Assembly (NCBI RefSeq): GCF_000498395.2
Contig: NZ_CP010979.1
Coordinates: forward strand, 1,612,001 to 1,676,000
Reading direction: 5' to 3'
Source of the DNA: Pseudomonas putida S13.1.2
GTDB lineage: Bacteria; Pseudomonadota; Gammaproteobacteria; Pseudomonadales; Pseudomonadaceae
DNA: 64,000 nucleotides
Part shown: positions 1 to 8,483 of the stretch, piece after piece
How the letters are laid out: every line of letters begins with the position of its first letter
How positions within the stretch are numbered: position 1 is the first letter of the stretch
The notes under the pieces: generated by a model
What the model was told of the DNA's origin: nothing
The model's database searches: none
What the model saw: the letters and a program-made list of their open reading frames with translations, nothing else
Translations under genes and position numbers: made by a program

Positions 1-722
1 ATCAGGCGATGCACCAGCTGCGCGCGCCAGGTGACACCAGCACTAGCTGGGCGTTTTACCAGCATTACCAGCGCGCAGGCTTCAACCAGGAGCAGACCAC
101 AGCATTGTTCCCGTTGCTGGGCTCCGCGCACTTTCGGCCAGAGGTACCCACCAGCTTCCGGCGCCTGAGTGAAGGCACCCAACTGATGATTGGCGGGCGC
201 CGTTGGCAGGTCCTGATCGGCCGCGGCCATTCGCCGGAGCATGCCTGCCTGTACTGCGCCGAGGACGGCCTGTTGATTTCCGGTGACCAGGTGCTGCCGC
301 GCATCACCTCCAGTGTCTGCGTGCAGGTCACCGAGCCCGATGCCGACCCATTGCGCGACTGGCTGGATTCGGTCGAGCGCTTGCGGGAGGTGCCCGACAG
401 CGTGCTGGTGCTACCGGCGCATGAACGGCCGTTTTACAACCTGCATCTACGCCTTGATCAACTGCGCGCGCACCACCAGGGGCACTTGCAGCAACTGTTG
501 GCCGCCTGCACCGCACCGCGCAGTGCGGTGGAGCTGATGGCCGAGCTGTTTCCGAAGGTAAAAGGGCGCTTCGATGAGTTGATGGCGATTGGCGAGACCC
601 TGGCGCATGTCAATTACCTGATTGCGCAAGGGCTACTGGTGCGTGAAGAAACAGCCGGCGTGTTCCGTTACGGGCGCACGCCCGAGGGTGTCAACGTTCA
701 GTCGGTGCTAGGGCAGCTGTGA
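1..722 (+). CDS. MBL-fold metallo-hydrolase (5' end outside window)
   Basis: The reading frame is open to the left edge, so the N-terminus is missing. About 75 residues after the first internal Met comes GHSPEH, then a GDQ segment (about residue 92) and LPAHERP (about residue 137). These fit the third, fourth and fifth metal-ligand motifs of the metallo-beta-lactamase fold. The first HxHxDH motif would lie upstream of base 1. The last ~80 residues look like the helical C-terminal domain of LACTB2/glyoxalase-like MBL hydrolases. Such proteins hydrolyse thioesters or other esters; a CoA-thioesterase role in the cluster is inference. Its stop overlaps the region where the DUF1302 gene begins, so the two are probably cotranscribed. 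Confidence 0.75.
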   Translation, partial: QAMHQLRAPGDTSTSWAFYQHYQRAGFNQEQTTALFPLLGSAHFRPEVPTSFRRLSEGTQLMIGGRRWQVLIGRGHSPEHACLYCAEDGLLISGDQVLPRITSSVCVQVTEPDADPLRDWLDSVERLREVPDSVLVLPAHERPFYNLHLRLDQLRAHHQGHLQQLLAACTAPRSAVELMAELFPKVKGRFDELMAIGETLAHVNYLIAQGLLVREETAGVFRYGRTPEGVNVQSVLGQL

Positions 723-793
723 GCGGGCTGAGGGTAACGAGTGGTGTTCTTGCACTTTTGCGCGACCGTCAGGTCGTTAATCGGAGAGGCAGT

Positions 794-2470
794 GTGACTA
801 ATAAAAACAACAAATATGGTGCTGGCCCAGCTGTATCGGGTTTCGAATTATCGGGTCTGGTGGTGGCAACCGCTCTGGTTTGCGCACCCGCATGGTCCGG
901 TGAAACCATCGAGTTCGACAACGGCACGACGATCGACTGGACGGTGACCACCAGCTACGGCCTGGGGGTTCGCCTGTCGAACCCGTCAAGCAAACTGTTG
1001 ACACCCAACGCCGATGATGGCGACCGCAACTTCGACAAGGGCAGCCTGGTGACCAACCGCATCGGCGCCCTGGCCGAGATGATCGTGCGCAAGGACAACT
1101 ACGGCGGGGTGCTGCGCGCCAGTACCTTCTACGATGATGTTTACCATCGTTCCAACGACAACGACTCACCGGGCACGGTCAACAAGGCTGGCGACCATAA
1201 CGAGTTCACCAGCGACACCAAGTATTACAGCGGCGGGCGCAGCAAGTTCCTCGATGCTTATGTGTTCAGCGGCTGGCGCTTTGACAATGGTTCGATGCTC
1301 GATGTGAAGGCCGGTCGGCATATCGAGTCGTGGGGCGAAAGCTTGTTCTACCCCGGCGTCAGTGGTGTACAGAACCCGTCCGACGCGGTCAAGGCCGCGC
1401 AGCCCGGGGTCGAGGTCAAGGAAGTGCTGTTGCCGGTCGGCCAGGTGTCGGCGTCGTATCGCTTGAACCCGCAGTGGACCTTGGGCGCTTACGTGCAATA
1501 CGAGTGGATGGGCACGGAACTGCCGCCGGTGGGCAGCTACCTGTCCACCAGCGATGTGGTTGGGCCAGGGCGAGAATTTCTCATCGGCGCCAATGGGTCG
1601 CGTATCAACTACCAGGGCACCGATGAGCCGCGTGACAGTGGTCAGTGGGGGGCACAGGTACGCTTTCGGCCCGTGCCCGCCCTGGAACTGTCACTGTTTC
1701 ATGTCAATTATCATGACAAGAACCCAGCCACTGCCCTGGTGGGTTACCGGGCCGTCCCGGCCGGGCCAGGCGTGTTCTTCGGCGCGCCGGATGGCTACCG
1801 CATTACCTACTTTGAAGACATCAAGCTGACCGGGATCAGTGCCTCGACCAAAATCGGCGAGACCCAGATCGGTGGCGAGTGGTCGTATCGCGACGGTGCT
1901 CCGGTGATGGTCAACACCGGCCTTGGCCCCACGCCTGCGCGTGGCAAGGGCCAGCAAATGCAGTTGTCGGCGATCCGTATTCTGGGTGACCGGCCTTGGG
2001 CGAGCCAGACCTCGCTCACCGCCGAGATCGTGCATGTGCGTGTCGACAGTGTTGACGAAGCCTCGGCCGCGCCGAACCTGTTGGGCCTGGGCAACAGCCT
2101 GATCCCGTCCATGCGCCCGCTGGTGCAACCGTCCGACGACTACACCTACAAGACCTCGACTGGCTGGCGCAGCAAGACCGCCAGTGCCTACACCCTGGGT
2201 GCGTCCTTCAGCTACCCGGGCGTGTTCGAAGGCTGGGACCTGGAAGTGCCGGTGAACTTCTCCAACGTGTTCAGTGGTGCCACGCCGATGGCCGGGACCA
2301 TTTCCGGGTTGCAGGGTGATCGCCGGTTGAGCCTGGGCGCCACCTTCAAGTACCTAGGCAACCTGGAAGTCGCCCTGCGGGTTACCGGTTACCTGGGCGA
2401 CGCTGACCCGGTCAAGCGCCTGCTGGCAGACCGCGACTACGGGACATTCTCGGTCAAATACAGCTTCTGA
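794..2470 (+). CDS. DUF1302 family outer-membrane protein
   Basis: 558 aa from GTG 794, chosen because GGAGAG (783-788) lies just upstream and the next residues form a signal peptide (charged KNNK start, hydrophobic GLVVATALVCAPA, cleavage near WSGE). An in-frame GTG at 719 lacks an RBS. The mature part is rich in alternating aromatic/polar residues and ends in KYSF, a terminal Phe typical of BAM-inserted beta-barrels. DUF1302 proteins usually sit beside RND (MMPL), YCF48-like and LuxR genes in pseudomonad clusters for hydrophobic compounds, as here. Uptake or binding of a sterol-like substrate at the outer membrane is inferred. A CA-rich Crc-type motif overlaps codons 3-7. Confidence 0.85.
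   Translation: MTNKNNKYGAGPAVSGFELSGLVVATALVCAPAWSGETIEFDNGTTIDWTVTTSYGLGVRLSNPSSKLLTPNADDGDRNFDKGSLVTNRIGALAEMIVRKDNYGGVLRASTFYDDVYHRSNDNDSPGTVNKAGDHNEFTSDTKYYSGGRSKFLDAYVFSGWRFDNGSMLDVKAGRHIESWGESLFYPGVSGVQNPSDAVKAAQPGVEVKEVLLPVGQVSASYRLNPQWTLGAYVQYEWMGTELPPVGSYLSTSDVVGPGREFLIGANGSRINYQGTDEPRDSGQWGAQVRFRPVPALELSLFHVNYHDKNPATALVGYRAVPAGPGVFFGAPDGYRITYFEDIKLTGISASTKIGETQIGGEWSYRDGAPVMVNTGLGPTPARGKGQQMQLSAIRILGDRPWASQTSLTAEIVHVRVDSVDEASAAPNLLGLGNSLIPSMRPLVQPSDDYTYKTSTGWRSKTASAYTLGASFSYPGVFEGWDLEVPVNFSNVFSGATPMAGTISGLQGDRRLSLGATFKYLGNLEVALRVTGYLGDADPVKRLLADRDYGTFSVKYSF
800..814 (+). promoter_or_regulatory. Crc/Hfq-type CA motif at DUF1302 start
   Basis: AATAAAAACAACAAA lies within the first codons. 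It fits the AAnAAnAA pattern bound by Hfq/Crc in Pseudomonas to block translation during catabolite repression. Confidence 0.45.
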
Positions 2471-2477
2471 CTGGCGC

Positions 2478-2520
2478 GCCGGCGTCAGGGTTGAGTCAAC
2501 CCTGGCGCCGGCTGCTGTTC
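2478..2520 (+). terminator. Rho-independent terminator after DUF1302 gene
   Basis: A 16-bp stem (2478-2493 with 2497-2512, one T-G wobble) closes a 3-nt loop and is followed by a T-rich stretch (tgctgttct). It separates the DUF1302 unit from the next promoter, which begins at 2521. Confidence 0.8.
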
Positions 2521-2564
2521 TAGTCAAAATGGACGATCACTCGCCACGGCACCTGTGGCATGGT
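2521..2564 (+). promoter_or_regulatory. Shared LuxR-type promoter module 1
   Basis: TAGTC-aaaat-GGACGATC (2521-2538) is followed after exactly 20 nt by CATGGT (2559-2564), a weak -10. It is one of six such modules in the cluster and lies 71 bp before the start of the thiolase-like gene. The box sits where a class II activator would touch the -35 region. Confidence 0.65.
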
Positions 2565-2609
2565 CGCAAGACAAAAACCTCAAGCACACAGCCTTCGAGT
2601 GGGGGATAC

Positions 2610-3821
2610 ATGGGTCTTAAAGGTCATGCGGCGATTGTCGGCGCCGCGCAATACAAACCCGAGAAGTACGCCACAGCGCCGCGAATGTTCCATCTTGAGC
2701 AAGTGGCCGACCTGGCGGCGCAGGCGCTGCGCGACGCCGGCTTGCGTGCCGAAGACCTGGACGGTCTGGTGATCAATGGCCCGCACTTCCACGAAGCTTC
2801 GGTGTTCGTGCCGGCCATGGCCGCCGAATACCTGGGTTTGTCTGTTAATTTCGCCGAAGTGGTCGACCTTGGTGGTTGTACCGCGGTGGGCATGGTCTGG
2901 CGCGCGGCTGCGGCGATCGAACTGGGCCTGTGCCAGGCGGTGCTGTGTGTAATGCCGGCGCGCCTGGCGCCGATGGGGCCCGACGAAGATCCCGGGGCAA
3001 TGGCCCGCGCCATGCGTTACGGCGGCCACAGTACCGCCTTTGGTGCGCCAGAGGCGGAGTTCGATCTGCCTTACGGCCACATGGGCCAGAACACCGGCTA
3101 CGCCATGATCGCCCAACGCTACGCCGCGCAGTACGGTTATGACCCGGTGGCGATGGCCAAGATTGCCGTTGATCAACGTACCAATGCCTTGGCCAACCCC
3201 CAGGCGATGTTCCATGGCCAGCCGTTGACGATCGAGCAGGTGCTGGCGAGCAAGCGCGTGGCTGATCCTTTGCACGTACTGGAGATTGTCATGCCGGTGG
3301 CCGGTGGCGCGGCATTGATCATTGCCTCCAAAGAAGTGGCCGCACGTACACGCAAGCGCCCGGCATTCATCACAGGCTTCGGTGAGCACCTGGCGTTCAA
3401 GTCGCCTTCGTATGCCCAGGACATGCTCAACACCCCGATTGGGCCTGCTTCGCGCCGTGCCTTCGAGATGGCCAGGCTCAAACCGGGCGATGTCGATGCG
3501 GCGCAGATCTATGACTGTTACACCATTACCGCGTTGCTGACCCTGGAGGACGCCGGGTTCTGTGCCAAGGGTGAGGGCATGCAGTTTGTTCGCGAGCATG
3601 ACCTGACCTGGCGCGGCGATTTCCCGATGAACACCCACGGTGGCCAGCTCAGTTTCGGCCAGGCCGGCGCTGCCGGGGGCATGTCACAGGTGATCGAGGC
3701 TGTCACGCAGATCAGCGGTGAGGCGGGGGAGCGTCAGCTTGAACGCTGCGACGCTGTCTACGTGTCCGGCACCGGTGGCGTGATGAGTGAGCAGGCCGCG
3801 TTGATACTTCAGGGAGCATGA
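2610..3821 (+). CDS. Thiolase-fold aldolase / SCP-x-type thiolase (Ltp2-like)
   Basis: 403 aa. Start at ATG 2610 behind GTGGGGGA (2600-2606); the upstream in-frame ATG at 2529 lies inside the promoter box and is rejected. It has the layout of the lipid-transfer/SCP-x thiolase family: a GGCTAVG segment with Cys90, and NTHGGQLSFGQAG near the C-terminus. In steroid degraders such proteins pair with a DUF35-MaoC partner to form a hydratase/retro-aldolase complex (ChsH2-Ltp2 type) that removes side-chain carbons. The next gene is exactly such a partner and overlaps it by ATGA. Whether it does thiolysis or retro-aldol cleavage cannot be told from sequence. Confidence 0.75.
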   Translation: MGLKGHAAIVGAAQYKPEKYATAPRMFHLEQVADLAAQALRDAGLRAEDLDGLVINGPHFHEASVFVPAMAAEYLGLSVNFAEVVDLGGCTAVGMVWRAAAAIELGLCQAVLCVMPARLAPMGPDEDPGAMARAMRYGGHSTAFGAPEAEFDLPYGHMGQNTGYAMIAQRYAAQYGYDPVAMAKIAVDQRTNALANPQAMFHGQPLTIEQVLASKRVADPLHVLEIVMPVAGGAALIIASKEVAARTRKRPAFITGFGEHLAFKSPSYAQDMLNTPIGPASRRAFEMARLKPGDVDAAQIYDCYTITALLTLEDAGFCAKGEGMQFVREHDLTWRGDFPMNTHGGQLSFGQAGAAGGMSQVIEAVTQISGEAGERQLERCDAVYVSGTGGVMSEQAALILQGA

Positions 3822-4774
3822 CCCGCATGTCGAACAATAAGCCAATGCCGGTGCCGACTGAAATTTCCGCGCCGTTCTGGGAAGGTTTGAAGGCACAGCG
3901 CCTGTTGATCCAGCAGTGCAACGCCTGTGAACACTGGGTGTTCTACCCGCGCAGGCATTGCCCGCGGTGCCTGGCCCATGACCTGAGCTGGCGCGAAGTC
4001 AGTGGCGGCGCCACCCTGTACAGCTTCACCGTGGCACGCATTGCCACATTGCCGGATTTTGCCGATGAGATGCCACAGAAACTGGCCGTCATCGAGCTGG
4101 ACGAAGGCGTGCGAATCAACACCACCCTGGTGGGGCTTGAAGAGGATCAGATCCGCATCGGCATGCGGCTCAAACCGGTGTTTGCCGAAGTCGACGCCAG
4201 GGGTACGCGTTTACTGCGCTTTACCGGTCCGGACCAGGACAGCACGGCGCTACAGCGCTACAACGGCGCGCCTCAGGCGCAAGCGCCGGAGCAGGTTGAA
4301 GCCGCATCTGTGCGCTTGGTCGCCATGGATGATGAGGTGGCGCTGCAGAGCCTGGTCAGTGAAACCTTCAGCCCCTGGAGCAACCAGATTGTCATCGATC
4401 AAGCCCTGATCGATGCCTTCGCCGCGCTGTCGGGTGATGACTACTGGATTCACACCGATCCGCAGCGTGCACGCAAGGACAGCCCGTTTGGCGGCACCAT
4501 TGCCCACGGCGCGCTGGTACAGGTGTTGCAGTCCCGGCTCAAGCTGGCGCTGGGTTATGAAATCACCGGTTTCAGCACCATGGTCAACTACGGCTCCGAC
4601 CGCCTGCGCTTCCCGGCGCCGGTGCCGGCCGGCTCGCGGGTTCATGCGCGCGCCAGGGTCAAGCAGGTGGCGCGGGTCAAGCGCGGCACCCAGTTGACCC
4701 TGGAGGTGAATACCCACGTCGTCGGCAGTGATCGCCCCTCGGTCATCAATGACCTGGTGATCCTGTACATGTAA
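3818..4774 (+). CDS. DUF35 OB-fold / MaoC hydratase fusion protein
   Basis: 318 aa with two domains. Residues ~10-140 form a DUF35 zinc-ribbon/OB fold with CxxC pairs (CNAC and CPRC). Residues ~160-318 form a hot-dog MaoC domain with the hydratase-like motif SGDDYWIH and then GGTIAHG. It starts within the stop of the thiolase-like gene (ATGA); an alternative ATG at 3827 has better RBS spacing. In actinobacterial ChsH2 the MaoC part comes first and DUF35 last, so the order is reversed here. The likely role is hydration of an enoyl-CoA and docking to the aldolase encoded just upstream. Confidence 0.75.
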   Translation: MTRMSNNKPMPVPTEISAPFWEGLKAQRLLIQQCNACEHWVFYPRRHCPRCLAHDLSWREVSGGATLYSFTVARIATLPDFADEMPQKLAVIELDEGVRINTTLVGLEEDQIRIGMRLKPVFAEVDARGTRLLRFTGPDQDSTALQRYNGAPQAQAPEQVEAASVRLVAMDDEVALQSLVSETFSPWSNQIVIDQALIDAFAALSGDDYWIHTDPQRARKDSPFGGTIAHGALVQVLQSRLKLALGYEITGFSTMVNYGSDRLRFPAPVPAGSRVHARARVKQVARVKRGTQLTLEVNTHVVGSDRPSVINDLVILYM

Positions 4775-4825
4775 CCCCTCCGATGGCGCGAGATTGCCCT
4801 GCGATGCGATGTGCCTGGCGCATCA

Positions 4826-4855
4826 CTATCGCGGGGCAAGCCTGTTTCCACCGCC
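4826..4855 (+). repeat. REP-like element remnant
   Basis: ATCGCGGGGCAAGCCTG with flanking bases resembles the core of the abundant P. putida REP sequences (cGCGGGcAAGCCcGCTCC type). It is degenerate and single. It lies between two transcription units, where REPs often occur. Confidence 0.35.
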
Positions 4856-4887
4856 TGCATTTCAGTATTGCCGATAGATCAACTGCT

Positions 4888-4931
4888 TAGTCTCAACGGA
4901 CGATGAGCAACAGGCCTGCCCTCAGCACAAT
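4888..4931 (+). promoter_or_regulatory. Shared LuxR-type promoter module 2
   Basis: TAGTC-tcaac-GGACGATG (4888-4905) is a perfect match to the cluster consensus. After 20 nt comes CACAAT (4926-4931), four of six matches to TATAAT. It lies 63 bp before the dioxygenase start and probably drives the ten-gene operon 4969-14640. Confidence 0.75.
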
Positions 4932-4968
4932 GAAGACCAACAAAGGTCCGGTCATTGAGGAGCAGGGC

Positions 4969-5874
4969 ATGATGGATATCCGGGGGCTGAGCTACTTCGT
5001 CGCTCAAATCGAAAACCTCAGTCAGTGGCAACGTTATGCCGAAGACGTGCTGGGCATGATGGTGGTACCCGCGCCCGGTGGCGGACTGTACGTGAAGATG
5101 GACGAGCGGCCGTTTCGCATGCTCATCGTCGAAGGCGCCGAGGCAGGGTACCTGGCCTCTGGCTGGGAACTGGCCAGCGAGCGGGCATTCAACGCCGCAT
5201 TGCAGGCACTGGAGCAAAACGGTGTGCGCTGGCAAGCAGGCACTGCCGCCGAGATCGAGCAGCGTGGCGTACAGGCACTGGTCAGTGTCCTGGACCCCTC
5301 CGGCAACCGCCACGAGTTGAGCTGGGGGCACCGTTCCGACTGCCTGCCATTCGTTTCGCCGCAAGGCGTGCCGGGGTTTGTTACCGGCGACATGGGCCTG
5401 GGCCACACCGTGCTGCCGGCCCCGGACTTTGACGCGACCCTGGCCTTCGTCAAGGACGTGCTGGGCTTCGAGCTGTCGGACATCTTCAACTTTCGCCCCG
5501 ACCCGGCAGCACCGCCAATCCGCATTCACTTCCTGCATTGCCGCAACAGCCGCCATCACTCGCTGGCGCTGGCGGAGTACGCGGTGCCTTCAGGCTGCGT
5601 GCACGTGATGGTTGAAGTGGGCTCGATGACTGAAGTAGGCCGCGCCCATGACCGGCGCCTGGCCCATCAGGTGCCGCTGTCGGCGACCCTCGGCCAGCAC
5701 CTCAATGACCGGATGACCTCGTTTTACATGAAGACCCCGTCCGGCTTCGACCTGGAGTACGGCTACGGCGGCCTGCAAGTGGACTGGGCTGAGCACTCGG
5801 CCTTCGAATTTACCCGGGTAAGCCTGTGGGGGCATGACTTTTCCGTCGGCCAACAGCAAGGAGATGTGCAATGA
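4969..5874 (+). CDS. Extradiol ring-cleavage dioxygenase, HsaC/TesB type (VOC fold)
   Basis: 301 aa from ATG 4969, behind GAGGAG at 4957-4962; upstream in-frame starts would precede the -10. Two tandem VOC modules are seen. The C-terminal one carries the Fe(II) ligands of type I extradiol dioxygenases: His146 (GLGHTVLP), a His in HVMVEV (about residue 212), and Glu in DLEYGYGG (about residue 261). HsaC and TesB cleave the catechol made from steroid ring A (meta-cleavage of 3,4-DHSA). The hydroxylase (HsaAB) and hydrolase (HsaD) that act before and after it are not in the window. First gene of a long operon that continues with ipdA-like. Confidence 0.85.
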   Translation: MMDIRGLSYFVAQIENLSQWQRYAEDVLGMMVVPAPGGGLYVKMDERPFRMLIVEGAEAGYLASGWELASERAFNAALQALEQNGVRWQAGTAAEIEQRGVQALVSVLDPSGNRHELSWGHRSDCLPFVSPQGVPGFVTGDMGLGHTVLPAPDFDATLAFVKDVLGFELSDIFNFRPDPAAPPIRIHFLHCRNSRHHSLALAEYAVPSGCVHVMVEVGSMTEVGRAHDRRLAHQVPLSATLGQHLNDRMTSFYMKTPSGFDLEYGYGGLQVDWAEHSAFEFTRVSLWGHDFSVGQQQGDVQ

Positions 5875-6746
5875 ACAAGCAAATGACGGCGGCCGATGCC
5901 GTTGCGCACCTGCGCGATGGCATGACCATCGGCTTCGGCGGCTGGGGGCCACGGCGCAAGCCGATGGCGGTTGTGCGCGAGATTCTGCGTTCCCCTGTCA
6001 AAGACCTGGCTGTGGTCGCCTACGGTGGCCCGGAAGTGGGCATGCTGTGTGCGGCGGGCAAGGTCAAGAAGTTGGTGTTCGGCTTTGCCACCCTCGACGC
6101 CATTCCGCTGGAACCCTATTACCGCAAAGCCCGCGAGGCCGGTGGGCTGGAGTTGCTAGAGGTGGATGAAGGCATGTTCCAGTGGGGCCTGCGTGCAGCG
6201 GCCATGCGTTTGCCGTTTCTACCGACCCGCTGCGGCCTGGCCACCGATGTCACACGGTTGAACCCTGAACTTAAGACCATCCAGTCGCCGTATGACGACG
6301 GCGAAGTGCTGCTGGCCATGCCCGCCCTGAACCTGGACGTGGCGTTTGTCCACGTCAACGTCGCCGACCGCCTGGGCAACACCCTGGTGACCGGCCCAGA
6401 CCCGTATTTCGACCACCTGTTCGCTCGCGCGGCCCAGCAGTGCTTCGTGTCTTGCGAGCAATTGCACGAACGACTGGAACTGACCACCGAACAGGCACGC
6501 TACAACACCTTTGAGCGGTACCTGGTCAGTGGCGTGATCCATGCACCTTTCGGCGCCCACCCGACCGCCTGCCAGCCCGAGTATGGCTGGGACCTGAGCC
6601 ACCTCAAACGCTATGCCGCCAGTGCCGGTGAAGAGGGCGGCTGGCAAGCCTATGTGGCGCAGTACGTGGCGGCCGGTGAGCGGGCTTATCAAGAGCAGAA
6701 CGGCGGTGCCGAACGCATGGGCTCCCTGGCCCTGCCAGTGTTCTGA
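5871..6746 (+). CDS. ipdA: IpdA-like subunit, steroid ring hydrolase (CoA-transferase family I alpha)
   Basis: 291 aa; ATG overlaps the stop of the dioxygenase gene and has AAGGAG upstream. It has the GFGGWGPRRKP glycine-rich start and fold of family I CoA-transferase alpha subunits. In Mycobacterium and Rhodococcus the homologous IpdAB is not a transferase but hydrolyses ring C of the HIP-derived COCHEA-CoA intermediate. Comamonas has the equivalent ScdL1L2. The assignment rests on the neighbours (IpdB, IpdC and EchA20 types directly downstream) more than on single residues. A true CoA transferase remains possible. Confidence 0.75.
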   Translation: MNKQMTAADAVAHLRDGMTIGFGGWGPRRKPMAVVREILRSPVKDLAVVAYGGPEVGMLCAAGKVKKLVFGFATLDAIPLEPYYRKAREAGGLELLEVDEGMFQWGLRAAAMRLPFLPTRCGLATDVTRLNPELKTIQSPYDDGEVLLAMPALNLDVAFVHVNVADRLGNTLVTGPDPYFDHLFARAAQQCFVSCEQLHERLELTTEQARYNTFERYLVSGVIHAPFGAHPTACQPEYGWDLSHLKRYAASAGEEGGWQAYVAQYVAAGERAYQEQNGGAERMGSLALPVF

Positions 6747-6757
6747 GGAGGATGAAA

Positions 6758-7555
6758 ATGTCGACTACCTGTGAATTTACCCTCGCGGAACTGATGATTG
6801 TCGCAGCCAGCGAAGCCTGGCGTGACAACGGCGAGCTGATCGCCTCGGGCCTGGGCGTGATCCCGCGCCTGGGCGCTAGCCTGGCCAAACTCAGCCACAG
6901 TCCGCAACTGCTGATGACCGACAGCGAGGCGTACCTGGTCGAAGAGCCGATCCCGCTAGGGCCGCGTGGCGATCATGTGCCGAAATATTCAGGTTCGCTC
7001 AACTTCGAGCGGGTGTTCGAGTGCGTCTGGGGTGGCCGCCGTCACGCCATGATCGGCCCGACGCAGATCGACCGCTGGGGCCAGAGCAACCTCTCCTGCG
7101 TGGGCGATTACCACAAGCCCAAGGCCGCAATGCTCGGTGTGCGCGGCTTGCCCGGCAACAGCATCAATCACATCAACTCGTTCTTTGTACCCAGCCATAA
7201 CACCCGCGTGTTCGTTAGCGGCGAAGTGGACATGGTCTCCGGTGTCGGTTTCAAGGCCGACCGCTGGCCAAAAGGGGTACGCCGCGACCTGATGGACATT
7301 CGCCTGATCGTCACCGACTTGTGTGTGATGGATTTCGACGGCCCGGACCGCGCCGTGCAGGTGCGCAGCCTGCACCCGGGGGTGAGCTTTGAGCAGGTGC
7401 AGGAAAACACCGGTTTCCCGTTGCTCAAGTCAGCGTCGCTGAAAGAAACCGTACACCCGACGCCTGAGCAACTGGCGCTGATCCGTCGGCTCGACCCCCA
7501 TGATCTGCGCAGTTCGGCGATCAAGGGCAACCCGGCTGGCATTCACGTGGCGTAA
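6758..7555 (+). CDS. ipdB: IpdB-like subunit, steroid ring hydrolase (CoA-transferase family I beta)
   Basis: 265 aa. ATG 6758 is preferred over 6752 because GAGGAG at 6745-6750 is then 7 nt away. The sequence has the beta-subunit CoA-transferase fold, with GLGVIPRLG near residue 31 and GPTQIDRWGQSNLSC further on. It follows the alpha subunit by 11 nt, which fits a heteromeric complex. By homology to IpdB it would help to open the last steroid ring (ring C). Translation of the next gene starts 10 nt after its stop. Confidence 0.75.
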   Translation: MSTTCEFTLAELMIVAASEAWRDNGELIASGLGVIPRLGASLAKLSHSPQLLMTDSEAYLVEEPIPLGPRGDHVPKYSGSLNFERVFECVWGGRRHAMIGPTQIDRWGQSNLSCVGDYHKPKAAMLGVRGLPGNSINHINSFFVPSHNTRVFVSGEVDMVSGVGFKADRWPKGVRRDLMDIRLIVTDLCVMDFDGPDRAVQVRSLHPGVSFEQVQENTGFPLLKSASLKETVHPTPEQLALIRRLDPHDLRSSAIKGNPAGIHVA

Positions 7556-7565
7556 GGCGAGGGAC

Positions 7566-8483
7566 ATGAGCATGAACAGCCCTGACAGTGAATTCGTCGA
7601 GCGTGCAGACCACTCGGTCTATGAAACGCAGGAACCGGTGTTGTACAGCGTGGCAGAGGGTATCGCCACGCTGACCATGAACCGGCCAGGCTTCAACAAT
7701 GCGCAGAACTCGCAGATGACGTATGCGCTGGATGCGGCGCTGCGCCAGGCTGTCAACGATGACGCGGTCAAGGTCATTGTACTGCGCGGGGCAGGCAGGC
7801 ATTTTTCGGCCGGCCATGACATTGGCACGCCCGGGCGCGATATCAACAAACCGTTCGAGCGTGCACACCTCTGGTGGGATCACACCAACAAGCCCGGCGG
7901 CGAGCAGCTGTATGCCCGTGAGCAGGAGGTGTACCTGGGCATGTGCCGGCGCTGGCGTGAGCTGCCCAAGCCGACCATTGCCATGGTCCAGGGTGCGTGT
8001 GTGGCCGGTGGGCTGATGCTGGCCTGGGTGTGCGACCTGATCGTGGCCAGCGATGATGCGTTTTTCCAGGACCCCGTGGTACGTATGGGCATTCCCGGGG
8101 TGGAGTATTTTGCCCACCCGTATGAGCTGAACCCGCGCATCGCCAAGGAGTTTCTGTTCACCGGCGATCGCATGAGTGCCGAGCGTGCCTACCAGATGGG
8201 CATGGTCAACAGGGTAGTGCCCCGTGAGGAACTGGAGCAGGGCACCTATGCGCTGGCGGCCGGTATTGCCCGGCAGCCGCGAATGGGCCTTGCGCTGACC
8301 AAGCAGGCCATTAACCACGTCGAGGATCTGCAGGGTAAACGCACGGCGATGGACGCCGCCTTTGCCTGGCACCACTTCGCCCATGCCCACAACGAACTGC
8401 TGTCGGGTGACAAGCTGGGCGGCTTCGATGCCAAGGCCATGGCCCAGGCCAACAAGGCTGCCGCCAGTGGAGAGCAGGCATGA
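7566..8483 (+). CDS. Enoyl-CoA hydratase/isomerase family protein
   Basis: 305 aa (or 303 from ATG 7572). Crotonase fold with both oxyanion-hole segments: GRHFSAGHDIG and ACVAGGLML. The region between them has a ~25-residue insertion (DINKPFERAHLWWDHTNKPGG) seen in some actinobacterial and proteobacterial steroid-cluster hydratases. Probable role: hydration or hydrolysis of a CoA-linked ring C/D intermediate, as a partner of IpdAB. The exact step cannot be read from sequence. The stop overlaps the start of ipdC-like. Confidence 0.75.
   Translation: MSMNSPDSEFVERADHSVYETQEPVLYSVAEGIATLTMNRPGFNNAQNSQMTYALDAALRQAVNDDAVKVIVLRGAGRHFSAGHDIGTPGRDINKPFERAHLWWDHTNKPGGEQLYAREQEVYLGMCRRWRELPKPTIAMVQGACVAGGLMLAWVCDLIVASDDAFFQDPVVRMGIPGVEYFAHPYELNPRIAKEFLFTGDRMSAERAYQMGMVNRVVPREELEQGTYALAAGIARQPRMGLALTKQAINHVEDLQGKRTAMDAAFAWHHFAHAHNELLSGDKLGGFDAKAMAQANKAAASGEQA

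Noticed and set aside
5871..7555. Plain acetate/oxoacid CoA transferase for the ipdA/ipdB pair
   Set aside because: The family is the same, but both neighbours match IpdAB context closely; the ring hydrolase reading explains the operon better.
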